DNA from: Metallumcola ferriviriculae
GTDB lineage: Bacteria > Bacillota > JADQBR01
Direction of reading: 5' to 3'
DNA length: 64,000 nucleotides
Assembly (NCBI RefSeq): GCF_035573695.1
Contig: NZ_CP121694.1
Location: 1-64,000, forward strand
Shown: piece by piece, positions 55,746 through 63,640 of the stretch
Position numbering within the stretch: the first letter of the stretch is position 1
Layout of the letters: each line of letters begins with the position of its first letter
Position numbers and translations under genes: made by a program
Notes under the pieces: model-generated
Seen by the model: only the letters and a program-made list of their open reading frames with translations
Databases searched by the model: none
What the model was told of the DNA's origin: nothing

Positions 55746-56419
55746 TACTCTTCCCCCTTTAATATGTAGCCAACCCCGCGCACCGTCTGTATCAGCCGCG
55801 GCTCCCCTGCTTCCTCCAGTTTCTGACGAAGCATATTTACGTAGACTTCCAGCACATTTGATTCACCACTGTAGTCATATCCCCAGACTCGCTCCATAAT
55901 CTGTTCTTTGGTCAGCACCTGCCGAGGGTTAGTCAGAAACAACTGTAAAAGCTGATATTCCGTAGCGGTAAGAGCTATTGCGCGACCATTCCTTGTCACT
56001 TCCCGGGTATTATCATCCATGCTAATATCCGCAAAGGAAAGACGGTTTCCCAGTGAATTGTGCCGCCGAAGTTGGGCTCGAACCCGAGCCAATAATTCCT
56101 CTAATGAAAATGGCTTCACCAGATAATCATCAGCACCCGCGTCCAGTCCCTTGACCCGGTCACTAACCTCATCCTTTGCAGTCAACATGAGAATTGGCAC
56201 GGAATAAGATTTCCGCAGTTGGCGGCAGACCTCAATACCGTCCATACCCGGCATCATCACATCAAGTATTATCAAGTCGGGGCGGTGTTCTTCCGCTAAA
56301 TTCAACCCGGTGATGCCATCATTTGCGGCCAAAACCTGATACCCTTCAAATTTGAGGCTGCGCGTCAAGAAATTGGTTATCTTACTGTCATCATCAATTA
56401 TAAGAATCCGCGCTTCCAT
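55745..56419 (-). CDS. OmpR-family response regulator
   Basis: A protein of 224 aa. The receiver starts MEARILIIDDDSKI, the phospho-acceptor lies in LIILDVMMPGMDG, and Thr and Lys lie in MLTAKDEVSD and YLVKPFSLEEL. The winged-helix output domain ends VRGVGYILKGEE. ATG 56419 follows GGGGGCGAA, and the 20 extra upstream codons are not supported. It forms a coupled pair with the kinase downstream. Confidence 0.94.
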   Translation of the reverse strand: MEARILIIDDDSKITNFLTRSLKFEGYQVLAANDGITGLNLAEEHRPDLIILDVMMPGMDGIEVCRQLRKSYSVPILMLTAKDEVSDRVKGLDAGADDYLVKPFSLEELLARVRAQLRRHNSLGNRLSFADISMDDNTREVTRNGRAIALTATEYQLLQLFLTNPRQVLTKEQIMERVWGYDYSGESNVLEVYVNMLRQKLEEAGEPRLIQTVRGVGYILKGEE

Positions 56420-56507
56420 AGTTTCGCCCCCAATATTTTTATCCAAATTAATAGTAGCATAATTACATTTCGCTAGCAAAGCGTTAAGCGAGTTTATGCC
56501 GTTATCT

Positions 56508-56562
56508 TATGACATAACAAAAGCACCCTTCGATTTACAGAGTGCTTTCTTTTGGTGCCAGA
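56508..56562 (-). terminator. Terminator, first copy of a repeated segment
   Basis: On the minus strand CACCAAAAGAAAGCACTCT and AGGGTGCTTTTGTTATGTC bracket a hairpin that follows the 151-aa membrane gene. Nearly the same sequence recurs at 57308-57362. Confidence 0.7.
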
Positions 56563-56599
56563 ACCGGGGTTGGTCTGAAATATATATTTGTAGCTCACA

Positions 56600-57055
56600 T
56601 CATCCGAAATCAGTGAATTTATCAAACATAAATCCAACTACTACACCATAAAAAATGAATGTAAAAAAGGCGACGTAATTGGTAATTATTGAATGTTGTA
56701 AAAAGTCTAATCCCAGTGCAGGGTAGATCAGCATAAATACTGCAAAACCCATTGCAGAACTAGCAGATATAGTTTTAATATACAAATAATCCCTTCCTGT
56801 AACCTTTAGTAACACGGCAATTAATATCCCGTTTACTCCAGCCATACCTATTGAGGCTATTAAACCAAATAACTGTGCATACCAGGTAAGCACTTGTGGC
56901 GCATTAAAAAATACTTCCGCCATATCCTTCCAATAAGTTCTGGTTTTAAGCCCCGCCGAAATAAGTAGAAGAAGCAAAAAATTATGAAGGATGCCCCCTA
57001 TAATCCCTATCACTAATCCGGCTACATAGAAATCTTTTATTTTGATATTTATCAT
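56600..57055 (-). CDS. Four-helix membrane protein of unknown function
   Basis: A protein of 151 aa with four hydrophobic helices (about 10-35, 60-84, 93-115 and 122-145). I do not recognise the family. No catalytic or metal motifs are seen. It lies between two copies of a repeated terminator-like segment, which suggests it arrived or was duplicated with them. The ribosome binding site is weak. Confidence 0.65.
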   Translation of the reverse strand: MINIKIKDFYVAGLVIGIIGGILHNFLLLLLISAGLKTRTYWKDMAEVFFNAPQVLTWYAQLFGLIASIGMAGVNGILIAVLLKVTGRDYLYIKTISASSAMGFAVFMLIYPALGLDFLQHSIITNYVAFFTFIFYGVVVGFMFDKFTDFG

Positions 57056-57163
57056 AACAATATTTACTCCAATATTCGTTCTCTTATTTCAAATATCTTT
57101 TAGGGGACCAAATTAGTCGAGGGAAGCAGCTAAAAGGTATTTCTTTTCGCTCTAAACTAATTG

Positions 57164-57291
57164 TTATAGATTAGTATTTACTCTTAGCCATTTATTATGT
57201 CCCAAATTGGACCATAAAGCTCCAGCCATACCACCAAACAATGCTGGAAGCACATTATCAAAAGCCGGTTTAAGGCCAGGTGATGCTATAT
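57164..57291 (-). pseudogene. C-terminal remnant of a membrane protein
   Basis: A short open piece reads GLKPAFDNVLPALFGGMAG and then LWSNLGHNKWL before its stop at 57164. It has an in-frame stop upstream and no start codon with a ribosome binding site. The LPALFGG loop followed by a short positive tail looks like the end of a permease-type protein. Family not identified. Confidence 0.35.
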
Positions 57292-57307
57292 TTTATCGAA
57301 ACAACGG

Positions 57308-57425
57308 TAGCTCGACATAACAAAAGCACCCTCAATTAATTACGAGAGTGCTTTCTTTTGGTGCCGGGGACCGGTAATGTATAGTTTGCACTACTAAAGG
57401 CCCTCATTTAATGTTAAAGATTAAA
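57308..57425. repeat. Direct repeat copy A (left of the PIN-2TM gene)
   Basis: This segment contains CATAACAAAAGCACCCTC, GAGAGTGCTTTC, the tRNA-end-like TGGTGCCGGGGACCGG and TGTATAGTTTGCACTACTAA. A diverged copy lies at 59590-59705 beyond the PIN-like gene, and its terminator part also occurs at 56508-56562. Confidence 0.6.
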
Positions 57426-57463
57426 GATCTAAATGATCAGTAATTCAAGTCTTTATTATTTGC

Positions 57464-59437
57464 TTAAAATAACGTCTTTTTTATTAAGTCTTGTATTTTT
57501 TGCTTAACAATATTGGGTTGCCATAAGAAGCCTATAACGCCAACCACTATCGCCCCAGCTATTAAAACGCCCTTAAATATCATAGATCTATTGGATAAAT
57601 TTGAAAACAATGTAACAAGTGTCGTTATAGTAACCAGTAAAACAATTAATACTGCATAGGTTACGTTTGTTAATTTACATATTGCATTTTCATTTGACTT
57701 TTCCGCATTGAGTTTTTGATTGTTGATTTCATTTGTTCGCTCAATTTGTTCCTGAAGTTGACCTCTTGTTTTGCCATGTTCTTGCCTTTCGTCCAAATAG
57801 TTACTTTGTTCTTCTCCTCTAATTTGGTTTTGCATTTCTTCGTAGATCTCCAATGGCATTTTATCCGTAAAATTGTCTATATCACCCATAGTTTTATCTT
57901 GCAGTAAGTTCATTGCACCTTGGTACGTTCTAAGCAAGTAATACTGTTCATTTGTAACCAAAGCGTCCCCATAAAGCTTATCTAATTGCTTAACATATTT
58001 TTTAAGCAATATTTCGTTAGGCTGTAATGCCGCATAACACTCGGCCATTAATTTCTTCTTATTGAGCACTTCAACTTTTGACGGAGATTGTAGCCATAGC
58101 ATTGTACCCAATTGCAAGTCTGTTAAACAAATGGGTATGCAAAAAGTTCGCGCCTTCTCCAGCTCTTCAAATCTCTTATTAGAATGCGCCAATCCCGAAT
58201 TAGTTGTAACAAAAACACAGTTAGCTTTAGAAATTATTTGAGGTTTAAGTCCTTTTCTCAGTTTATGGACATACGATAAGGATTTCACATCTTTCCATAA
58301 AGTTAATTCTTTTTCTGTTTCGTTAAAAAAAGGATTGGAACCTCTATATGTTTCTATAATATATTTCTTGAGTTTCGCCTCATCTTCTTGATAACGCTCT
58401 AATTCATTTGGTGATGGGCCAGGCACAACCGTTATTTTATACTTTTCCAGTACCTTAGGTAATTTCAAAATGGTTTCTTGGACTTTAACTTTATCGTACC
58501 CGTTTGCAACAAAAAACTTAGCGGAAAGGCTTGCTTTTGAAGGGTCATATCTAGGATTCTCCACCCAGTTGAGGCACTCTTGTAAAATACTTTGTGCTTC
58601 ATCGTAATTATGCTCAAAAACATATAATTGTGCATTTAGGTCCAACAATGTTGTAATAAAATCTTCATAAATTGATTTTCTTTCTTCCTCAACTATTCCT
58701 AATAACATAAATATTAAATCGGAATCTAAATATACTTCTAATTCTTTTAAATCGTTTATCTCCGAATTTTCTTCTTCAAAAACATGACAATTAAAGACAG
58801 TATCAACTAAAACATGTCCTATCGAAATGTCTACCAAGAAATCAAATATCTCGGGGTCAGCTTGATTAGCATGTTGGATAAATTTAAATAAGCAATAATT
58901 CAACTTGCTTCTGGACATATTCTCAGGAATCAGGGAAACTTTCTTGGTAAAGATCTCTAAATCATAGACACTTAAAAACGCTAATAACGTGCTTTCAGCA
59001 TCACTATAAGTTATATCTTCGTTGAAGTTTGTTTTCGCAAACTCAATAAAATGCTGAATAACTTTCTCTTGTTTCCTCAAATGATCGTTAGCAACGTCCC
59101 CGAATTCCAATTCCTCAATTTTTTCAGTTACAGGTTGCCACTTTTGTCGGTACCTGTTCAATTTTATTAGTCCATGTTTTTTTGCTCTATTTAGTATCGC
59201 TACCATGGGATGGTACGGAATGTCTAGTCCAAATTCGTTTCTGAAGTCCTTCCTCACCTTATTAACGTTTATTTCTTCATAATGTTTCTTGTAGATTAAT
59301 GTTGCAATGAAAGGAATAAAATTATCAATGTAATCGGCATTTCTTGCTTTATAATTTACCGTTAAAACCGCATAACTAACTATAGTCTTTTTTACCATAG
59401 CTTTACTTCCATTAGGATTAAGATTTTTAGCACTCAT
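57464..59437 (-). CDS. PIN-like domain protein with C-terminal coiled coil and two membrane helices
   Basis: A protein of 657 aa that I do not recognise as a named family. Residues about 38-105 could form a winged helix. From about 233 a PIN-like nuclease pattern is visible: VYLDSDLIFMLLGI (Asp238, Asp240), FEHNYDEAQ (Glu275), TLWKDVKSLSYVHKLR (Asp383) and ANCVFVTTNSGLAHSNKRF (405-423). A helical/coiled-coil stretch (about 530-585) precedes two hydrophobic helices (about 593-612 and 618-638). A membrane-tethered RNase acting in immunity is a reasonable guess but is inference. The gene is AT-rich and flanked by diverged direct repeats, consistent with acquisition as a cassette. Confidence 0.65.
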   Translation of the reverse strand: MSAKNLNPNGSKAMVKKTIVSYAVLTVNYKARNADYIDNFIPFIATLIYKKHYEEINVNKVRKDFRNEFGLDIPYHPMVAILNRAKKHGLIKLNRYRQKWQPVTEKIEELEFGDVANDHLRKQEKVIQHFIEFAKTNFNEDITYSDAESTLLAFLSVYDLEIFTKKVSLIPENMSRSKLNYCLFKFIQHANQADPEIFDFLVDISIGHVLVDTVFNCHVFEEENSEINDLKELEVYLDSDLIFMLLGIVEEERKSIYEDFITTLLDLNAQLYVFEHNYDEAQSILQECLNWVENPRYDPSKASLSAKFFVANGYDKVKVQETILKLPKVLEKYKITVVPGPSPNELERYQEDEAKLKKYIIETYRGSNPFFNETEKELTLWKDVKSLSYVHKLRKGLKPQIISKANCVFVTTNSGLAHSNKRFEELEKARTFCIPICLTDLQLGTMLWLQSPSKVEVLNKKKLMAECYAALQPNEILLKKYVKQLDKLYGDALVTNEQYYLLRTYQGAMNLLQDKTMGDIDNFTDKMPLEIYEEMQNQIRGEEQSNYLDERQEHGKTRGQLQEQIERTNEINNQKLNAEKSNENAICKLTNVTYAVLIVLLVTITTLVTLFSNLSNRSMIFKGVLIAGAIVVGVIGFLWQPNIVKQKIQDLIKKTLF

Positions 59438-59792
59438 CAGACTTCCACACCCCTACTACCTAACTCCGTGTTTTTTATATAGTTTCTGACAACTTATGCC
59501 AAAATCCTTCCTTAAAATTACAAATTTTTTCCTCTGACTTCCCTTCTTCAAATCCGACTTACTTAAAAGCCACGGGGGGGTGTCTTGTCTGCCATTTGGC
59601 AATATGCAATAACCAAAAACGTACTCCCTAATTTTGAGAGTACTTTCACTCTAATACTGGTATAGTTTGCACTTCTAACGGGCCTATTTTAATATTTAGG
59701 GACAGGAGTTTCTGAGAAATTTATGTCACTGGTGGATTTCCTCTTAGTGTGAAAGGGACACATAAAAACCCATAATTATTGAAGACCAATAC
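59438..59792. repeat. Intergenic region with direct repeat copy B
   Basis: At about 59590-59705 the sequence AATAACCAAAAACGTACTCC, GAGAGTACTTTC and GGTATAGTTTGCACTTCTAA corresponds block by block to 57308-57425. The two copies share order and spacing but have diverged. The remainder (59438-59590) contains no recognisable gene. Confidence 0.6.
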
Positions 59793-60437
59793 CTATGATA
59801 CTTTTAAAAAAGACTTTGTTATTGCGGCATTCTGTATCTGATTTTTAAAAAGATTTAGCATTCCCGTGACTTCATTATATAGTGTTTCAAAGTCTGAAAG
59901 ATTAACATTGACATATTGTCCATGGGCAACTTCATTCCTATACTTTAACAATTCTGCATCAATTAGGTTGCATTTTAATTCATACGGTGTAAAATCTAAA
60001 TCTATAGTAGCTGTTATTTCTTTTAGGATCTCAGAATTTAAGTTTGATTTGGTTTTAATAACGCCTTGGCATGGAATTTGTGCCCTTTCTTCCATACTCT
60101 CTAATAGAAATTTCACAGTCTTATTATGTATAGTGGATTTATTAGTCTCCTCGCATTCAATCAATTCTTTCCGAAATGCTAATGCAATAAAGCTATGATT
60201 CAGGTCGCAATACCGTAATTTTTGGGATGCAACAAATTCTAAATACATTTCGGATGCATATTTAATAAATCCTTCCCAATGAGCATAAAGTAGTGCTATA
60301 CCAACTCTCAATGCCGTGCTCTGTAATGGCTCTTTTGTGGACTTCGCATTACCAAATATTACGGACAATTCTTTTCTTCTCCATGCAAAGTCCGTATCGA
60401 TTTTCTCAAGAAGTTGTTCTGTTGTTCTAATTTTCAT
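59793..60437 (-). CDS. MAE_28990/MAE_18760-type HEPN protein
   Basis: A protein of 214 aa. LYAHWEGFIKYASEMYLEFV is the characteristic start of this HEPN group, and RNEVAH (Arg167 to His172) is the R-x4-H motif that forms the RNase site in HEPN dimers. ATG 60437 overlaps the end of the DUF262 gene by 11 bases, so the two are made together. HEPN proteins of this class are predicted RNase toxins or effectors. Pairing with DUF262 proteins is seen in many genomes. RNase activity is predicted, not shown. Confidence 0.82.
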   Translation of the reverse strand: MKIRTTEQLLEKIDTDFAWRRKELSVIFGNAKSTKEPLQSTALRVGIALLYAHWEGFIKYASEMYLEFVASQKLRYCDLNHSFIALAFRKELIECEETNKSTIHNKTVKFLLESMEERAQIPCQGVIKTKSNLNSEILKEITATIDLDFTPYELKCNLIDAELLKYRNEVAHGQYVNVNLSDFETLYNEVTGMLNLFKNQIQNAAITKSFLKVS

Positions 60438-61557
60438 TACCAAACACCGATTTCCCTAAAGGAAGCAGGTGGGGAAGTCTGCTGGAAGCACGAGACCCAC
60501 TTCCTGAATAGGTCCTAAATGTGTCATTTTGCCAAAGGTTTTTGATTTTTGCTCTAATAACTTCAGCATTCTCCTTGGAATATTCCCATGTATCTATGTG
60601 GGTTCCCATTCCAATAGCAATTACCTCAAATGCGGAAATTAAAAATGAACCCATAAACCGTTGTTTCTGAAAATCATATCTCTTAAAAGACTCATCCGAT
60701 AATACTTGGTCTAATAAGCCAAATGTTTTCAAGAATACACTTTCCTCTCGATCCTTATCTAAGTTACCCTCTTGGCAAAAATCAATCATTCTCGATGTAA
60801 GAAACTCGCCAACATCCTTGCTTTTCTTTATGTCGTCAATTGAAGAGTTTTTATAAGCAAGAAATCGCAAAAATAATTCTACATGATATTGCTCCTCAAT
60901 CAGCTTATCAGATAACGAAATGCAGCTTAAGAAGCTTTCATTCTCTGACAGTCTAATAACCCATTCGAAAAACTCCCTATTAATCATTACTAGAATACAA
61001 TTCCTAACTTCTTGTGGAGTTAAAGGTGTGCCGCCAGTATTTAACCTTTGAAACAGCTCAAACTTGGTTTCTGTATCACTTTCTTTTTTTATAATTTTGA
61101 AATCCAGTTTTGCCCTTTTTATAGCAAGCCTCTGTGATTGGTCAAATGAATTCTCTGTTTCATTACCCTCAGAGTCAAGTTCCTTCCAGGCCTTGTTCTC
61201 CAATGAAGGAAGATATGTAGTACCCATTAACCTACTAGGAGAATATAATTCATCGTTTTCCTTCCTTAGCTCACCAACAAATTCAAGAATTGTTGATAAC
61301 CGCTGCAACCCGTCAATAACATCCCATACCCCATCGTCCCTTTGAGATACAAAAATTGACGGTATCGGAATACCCAATAATATGGATTCTATTAATTTTG
61401 TTTTCTGCAAATCAGTCCACCTAAAGTATCGCTGAAATTCTGGCCTTATTTCAATTTCTTTGTTATGATAGAGACTAATAAACTCTCCAATTGACATTGG
61501 ATATCCGTCGGTATGTATTTCTTTAGCTTTTGCATCGATTTCTGCCTGAAGTCCCAT
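60427..61557 (-). CDS. DUF262 (ParB-fold) domain protein
   Basis: A protein of 376 aa. RPEFQRYFRWTDLQKTKLIE and VIDGLQRLSTI (Asp82-Gly-Leu-Gln-Arg) are the two signatures of the DUF262/ParB-like nucleotide-binding fold, and FELFQRLNTGGTPLTPQEVR is a third. The same domain forms the N-terminus of GmrSD-type nucleases, but this protein lacks the DUF1524 HNH half. It is coupled to the HEPN gene and may act as its sensor or antidote. No RNA or protein partner can be read from sequence. Confidence 0.85.
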   Translation of the reverse strand: MGLQAEIDAKAKEIHTDGYPMSIGEFISLYHNKEIEIRPEFQRYFRWTDLQKTKLIESILLGIPIPSIFVSQRDDGVWDVIDGLQRLSTILEFVGELRKENDELYSPSRLMGTTYLPSLENKAWKELDSEGNETENSFDQSQRLAIKRAKLDFKIIKKESDTETKFELFQRLNTGGTPLTPQEVRNCILVMINREFFEWVIRLSENESFLSCISLSDKLIEEQYHVELFLRFLAYKNSSIDDIKKSKDVGEFLTSRMIDFCQEGNLDKDREESVFLKTFGLLDQVLSDESFKRYDFQKQRFMGSFLISAFEVIAIGMGTHIDTWEYSKENAEVIRAKIKNLWQNDTFRTYSGSGSRASSRLPHLLPLGKSVFGNEN

Positions 61558-61700
61558 TTGTCTCCCCCCTAAAATGATTGTTATATTATTTACTACAATC
61601 TTCTTTTAATTCCTCCATGCTTGAAGTACGTTCTTCAACCAATAAATACGGTCAAATAACTCTTAACTAGGGCTACCTCGGAAAATATCCTGTTGTTCTA

Positions 61701-62352
61701 CTAAGTCATTCCATTCTCCATCTGCAACTCCGCCTGTTGAATTACTAAGTCTATTGCCTCTGGTATTTCATCTGGAGGGTACTTATATTCTTTTAGCAAC
61801 CTCTTTATTAGGTCCCTCATATTTGCCCTGGCATCATTTCGCTTATACCAGTCTGGGGTTTTGTTTTCTTTAATGAGCTCCAGAAGATTTTTGGCCATTT
61901 CTCGCAAAACCTCTGATGCATAATGCTGTTTTACTAATTCAGGTTTAGCTAATGCATCATAAAAAGCCTGCTCTTCTGGAGTCAGCTGCATATCAATACC
62001 TTCGTTGATAGCGGCTTCCAATTTCTTTAGCGAAGTCTATCATTTCAGTTATCAATACTTCAAGGTCTTGGACCTGGTTATACTTTTCCACAATTACCTG
62101 AAGCTTTTCTGAAAAGGATATGGATCGGACAAGGTTGGTTTTCTTAAACCACTTAATTTTACCTTCAATTAGCTTCTTTAGGGATAATAGCAATTATGTT
62201 TTTACACTTCATTGCCATTATCTTAGCTAGGTTTTCAGGAGAAAGAAGATTTTTTTCTTTCTTGGCTACTATATACTCTACTCCTCCATCTTTTAACACA
62301 GCCTGTTCTATCATGTTTATTATTTTAGCTTTGAATGCCTCAACATCGGGCA
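61701..62352 (-). pseudogene. Remnant of type I restriction subunit HsdR, C-terminal part
   Basis: Three consecutive frames rebuild the end of Hsd[18 protein letters not shown]..., then KKLIEGKIKWFKKTNLVRSI and FSEKLQVIVEKYNQVQDLEV, then EAAINEGIDMQLTPEEQAFY and PDWYKRNDARANMRDLIKRL, ending in a QAELQMENG tail. Frameshifts lie near 62180 and 62022. Only about the last 210 residues of an enzyme of about 1000 aa remain. The 5' end is fused directly to an hsdM fragment, so a large deletion removed the middle of a type I restriction operon. Confidence 0.8.
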
Positions 62353-62353
62353 T

Positions 62354-62493
62354 CGGTCTGACGGTCTGATACGTATTTTAGAAAAATGATGCCAAGCGCA
62401 ATATTCTTATATTTCGAAGCATCAATACTGCCTCTAAGTTTATCGGCAACCGCCCACATCTTCTAGACTGGTAACTAGTTGTTCTTTTGCCAT
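62354..62493 (-). pseudogene. Remnant of type I methyltransferase subunit HsdM, N-terminal part
   Basis: ATG 62493 has AAGGAG upstream and encodes [11 protein letters not shown]. After a frame change the reading continues [20 protein letters not shown] and [12 protein letters not shown], the conserved start of HsdM, and stops soon after. The rest of hsdM, hsdS and most of hsdR are missing between here and the HsdR remnant. Confidence 0.8.
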
Positions 62494-62603
62494 ACCTACA
62501 GCTCCTTAGCAATCATGTATAAAAACCTATAAAATAACAGTTTCCCTAACAATCTTTAATTTCCTGCAATATGTACAAAACCCTGAAGAATAGGGTTTAA
62601 ATA

Positions 62604-63268
62604 CTATTCGCTATTCTTCTCATCTTCTCCACCCTCTATGGACTGAGCAGCATCTCTTGCAATCGGTTTGCTCATTGCAATTTCTATGTGTTTTAAAAGG
62701 GAGTTTTGTCTACTTTTGAAGAAGCTGTTGAAGTCGTTTTGCCTTAATGTATCAGGATTTATCATATGAGATGTTGGAATCTCATTCATTCGTGCATCGG
62801 TTATTCCTGCATGCTTCTGCAATTTTTCTAAATAAATAGAGGGCGCGTTAGCACTTATTATTCGATTTGTCTTAGCTGATATAGGCGTCTTATTGATAAT
62901 ACAGTCAGCCAGTTTATTATCAATGCTGTTTGTCTTGCAATATGCCTGTGGGAAGATATGGTGTATGTCAATGTTATCATCACAATATATTTATGTGTCG
63001 ATTGGCTCACCTGTTCTAAAATCCAGTCCCCCTTCTAGTAAGAGAAGTGTGCTTAATCCTTTATAGGCCGCACTATTTCTTGGTCTTAAAGTAAGAAGCC
63101 TTGTAGGTGCAAAATTAGCATCTTGAACCATACTTGGTTCTGCACCACCATCTATCCATTCCAGTGCCCCAGGTAAGTCTTTTGTAAATCGTGTTTCGTT
63201 GGCACTTCCATATAGCTCACCAAACACACCGCACCAATACCATTTATATAGCTTACGCCGTACTGAAT
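62604..63268 (-). pseudogene. Truncated GmrSD-like DUF262/DUF1524 nuclease with in-frame stop
   Basis: The readable C-terminal part begins RRKLYKWYWCGVFGELYGS near 63265 and runs through LRPRNSAAYKGLSTLLLLEG to a TAA at 62991. The same frame then continues IYCDDNIDIHHIFPQAYC, the HNH (DUF1524) nuclease motif, to a stop at 62604. The N-terminal DUF262 half is missing because the sequence switches near 63265 to the tail of a serine recombinase on the other strand. The gene is dead by both truncation and stop codon. Confidence 0.78.
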
Positions 63269-63640
63269 CTGACTCTACTTGATCAGATAGCCTCGTTAGA
63301 GAAAGCCTATGCTCATGAAACTAAAATAGATGCTAATGCGCTTCGTGTATTCTTTACTAACTTCAAAACTGCTTTTGAAAATGCAACAATCAAGGAAAAG
63401 CGTGAGCTAATGCGGACCTTCATCCGGCATTTAGAATTAATCCCTGAAAATGAAGAAATCAGGGTAGAATTTTACCCTGATAACATAGTGCAAAGTATTG
63501 GTGCCGGAGACCGGAATCAAACCTATACGGCGGTTGAAGACCGATGGACTCTCTTTATCTTTTCCCTTTATCATACGGCTCGCCGGCAGCCTGCGGCGCT
63601 TGAGATGATTTGGAGAAGACAACTAATGCGATTAAGGTAA
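63269..63640 (+). pseudogene. Tail of a large serine recombinase
   Basis: The open frame reads LTLLDQIASLEKAYAHETK, FFTNFKTAFENATIKEKREL and IRVEFYPDNIVQS, matching the C-terminal coiled-coil/zinc-region end of large serine recombinases. The catalytic N-terminus is absent. The GAGDRNQTYTAVEDR stretch that follows is the translated att-like/tRNA-like sequence often found at the end of such genes. The last part overlaps the end of the ABC permease on the other strand. It marks one edge of a lost integrative element. Confidence 0.7.

Noticed and set aside
63495-63525. Possible tRNA gene on the minus strand
   Set aside because: Only a 3'-end-like sequence is present. The T-stem does not pair properly and no anticodon or D-arm lies upstream.
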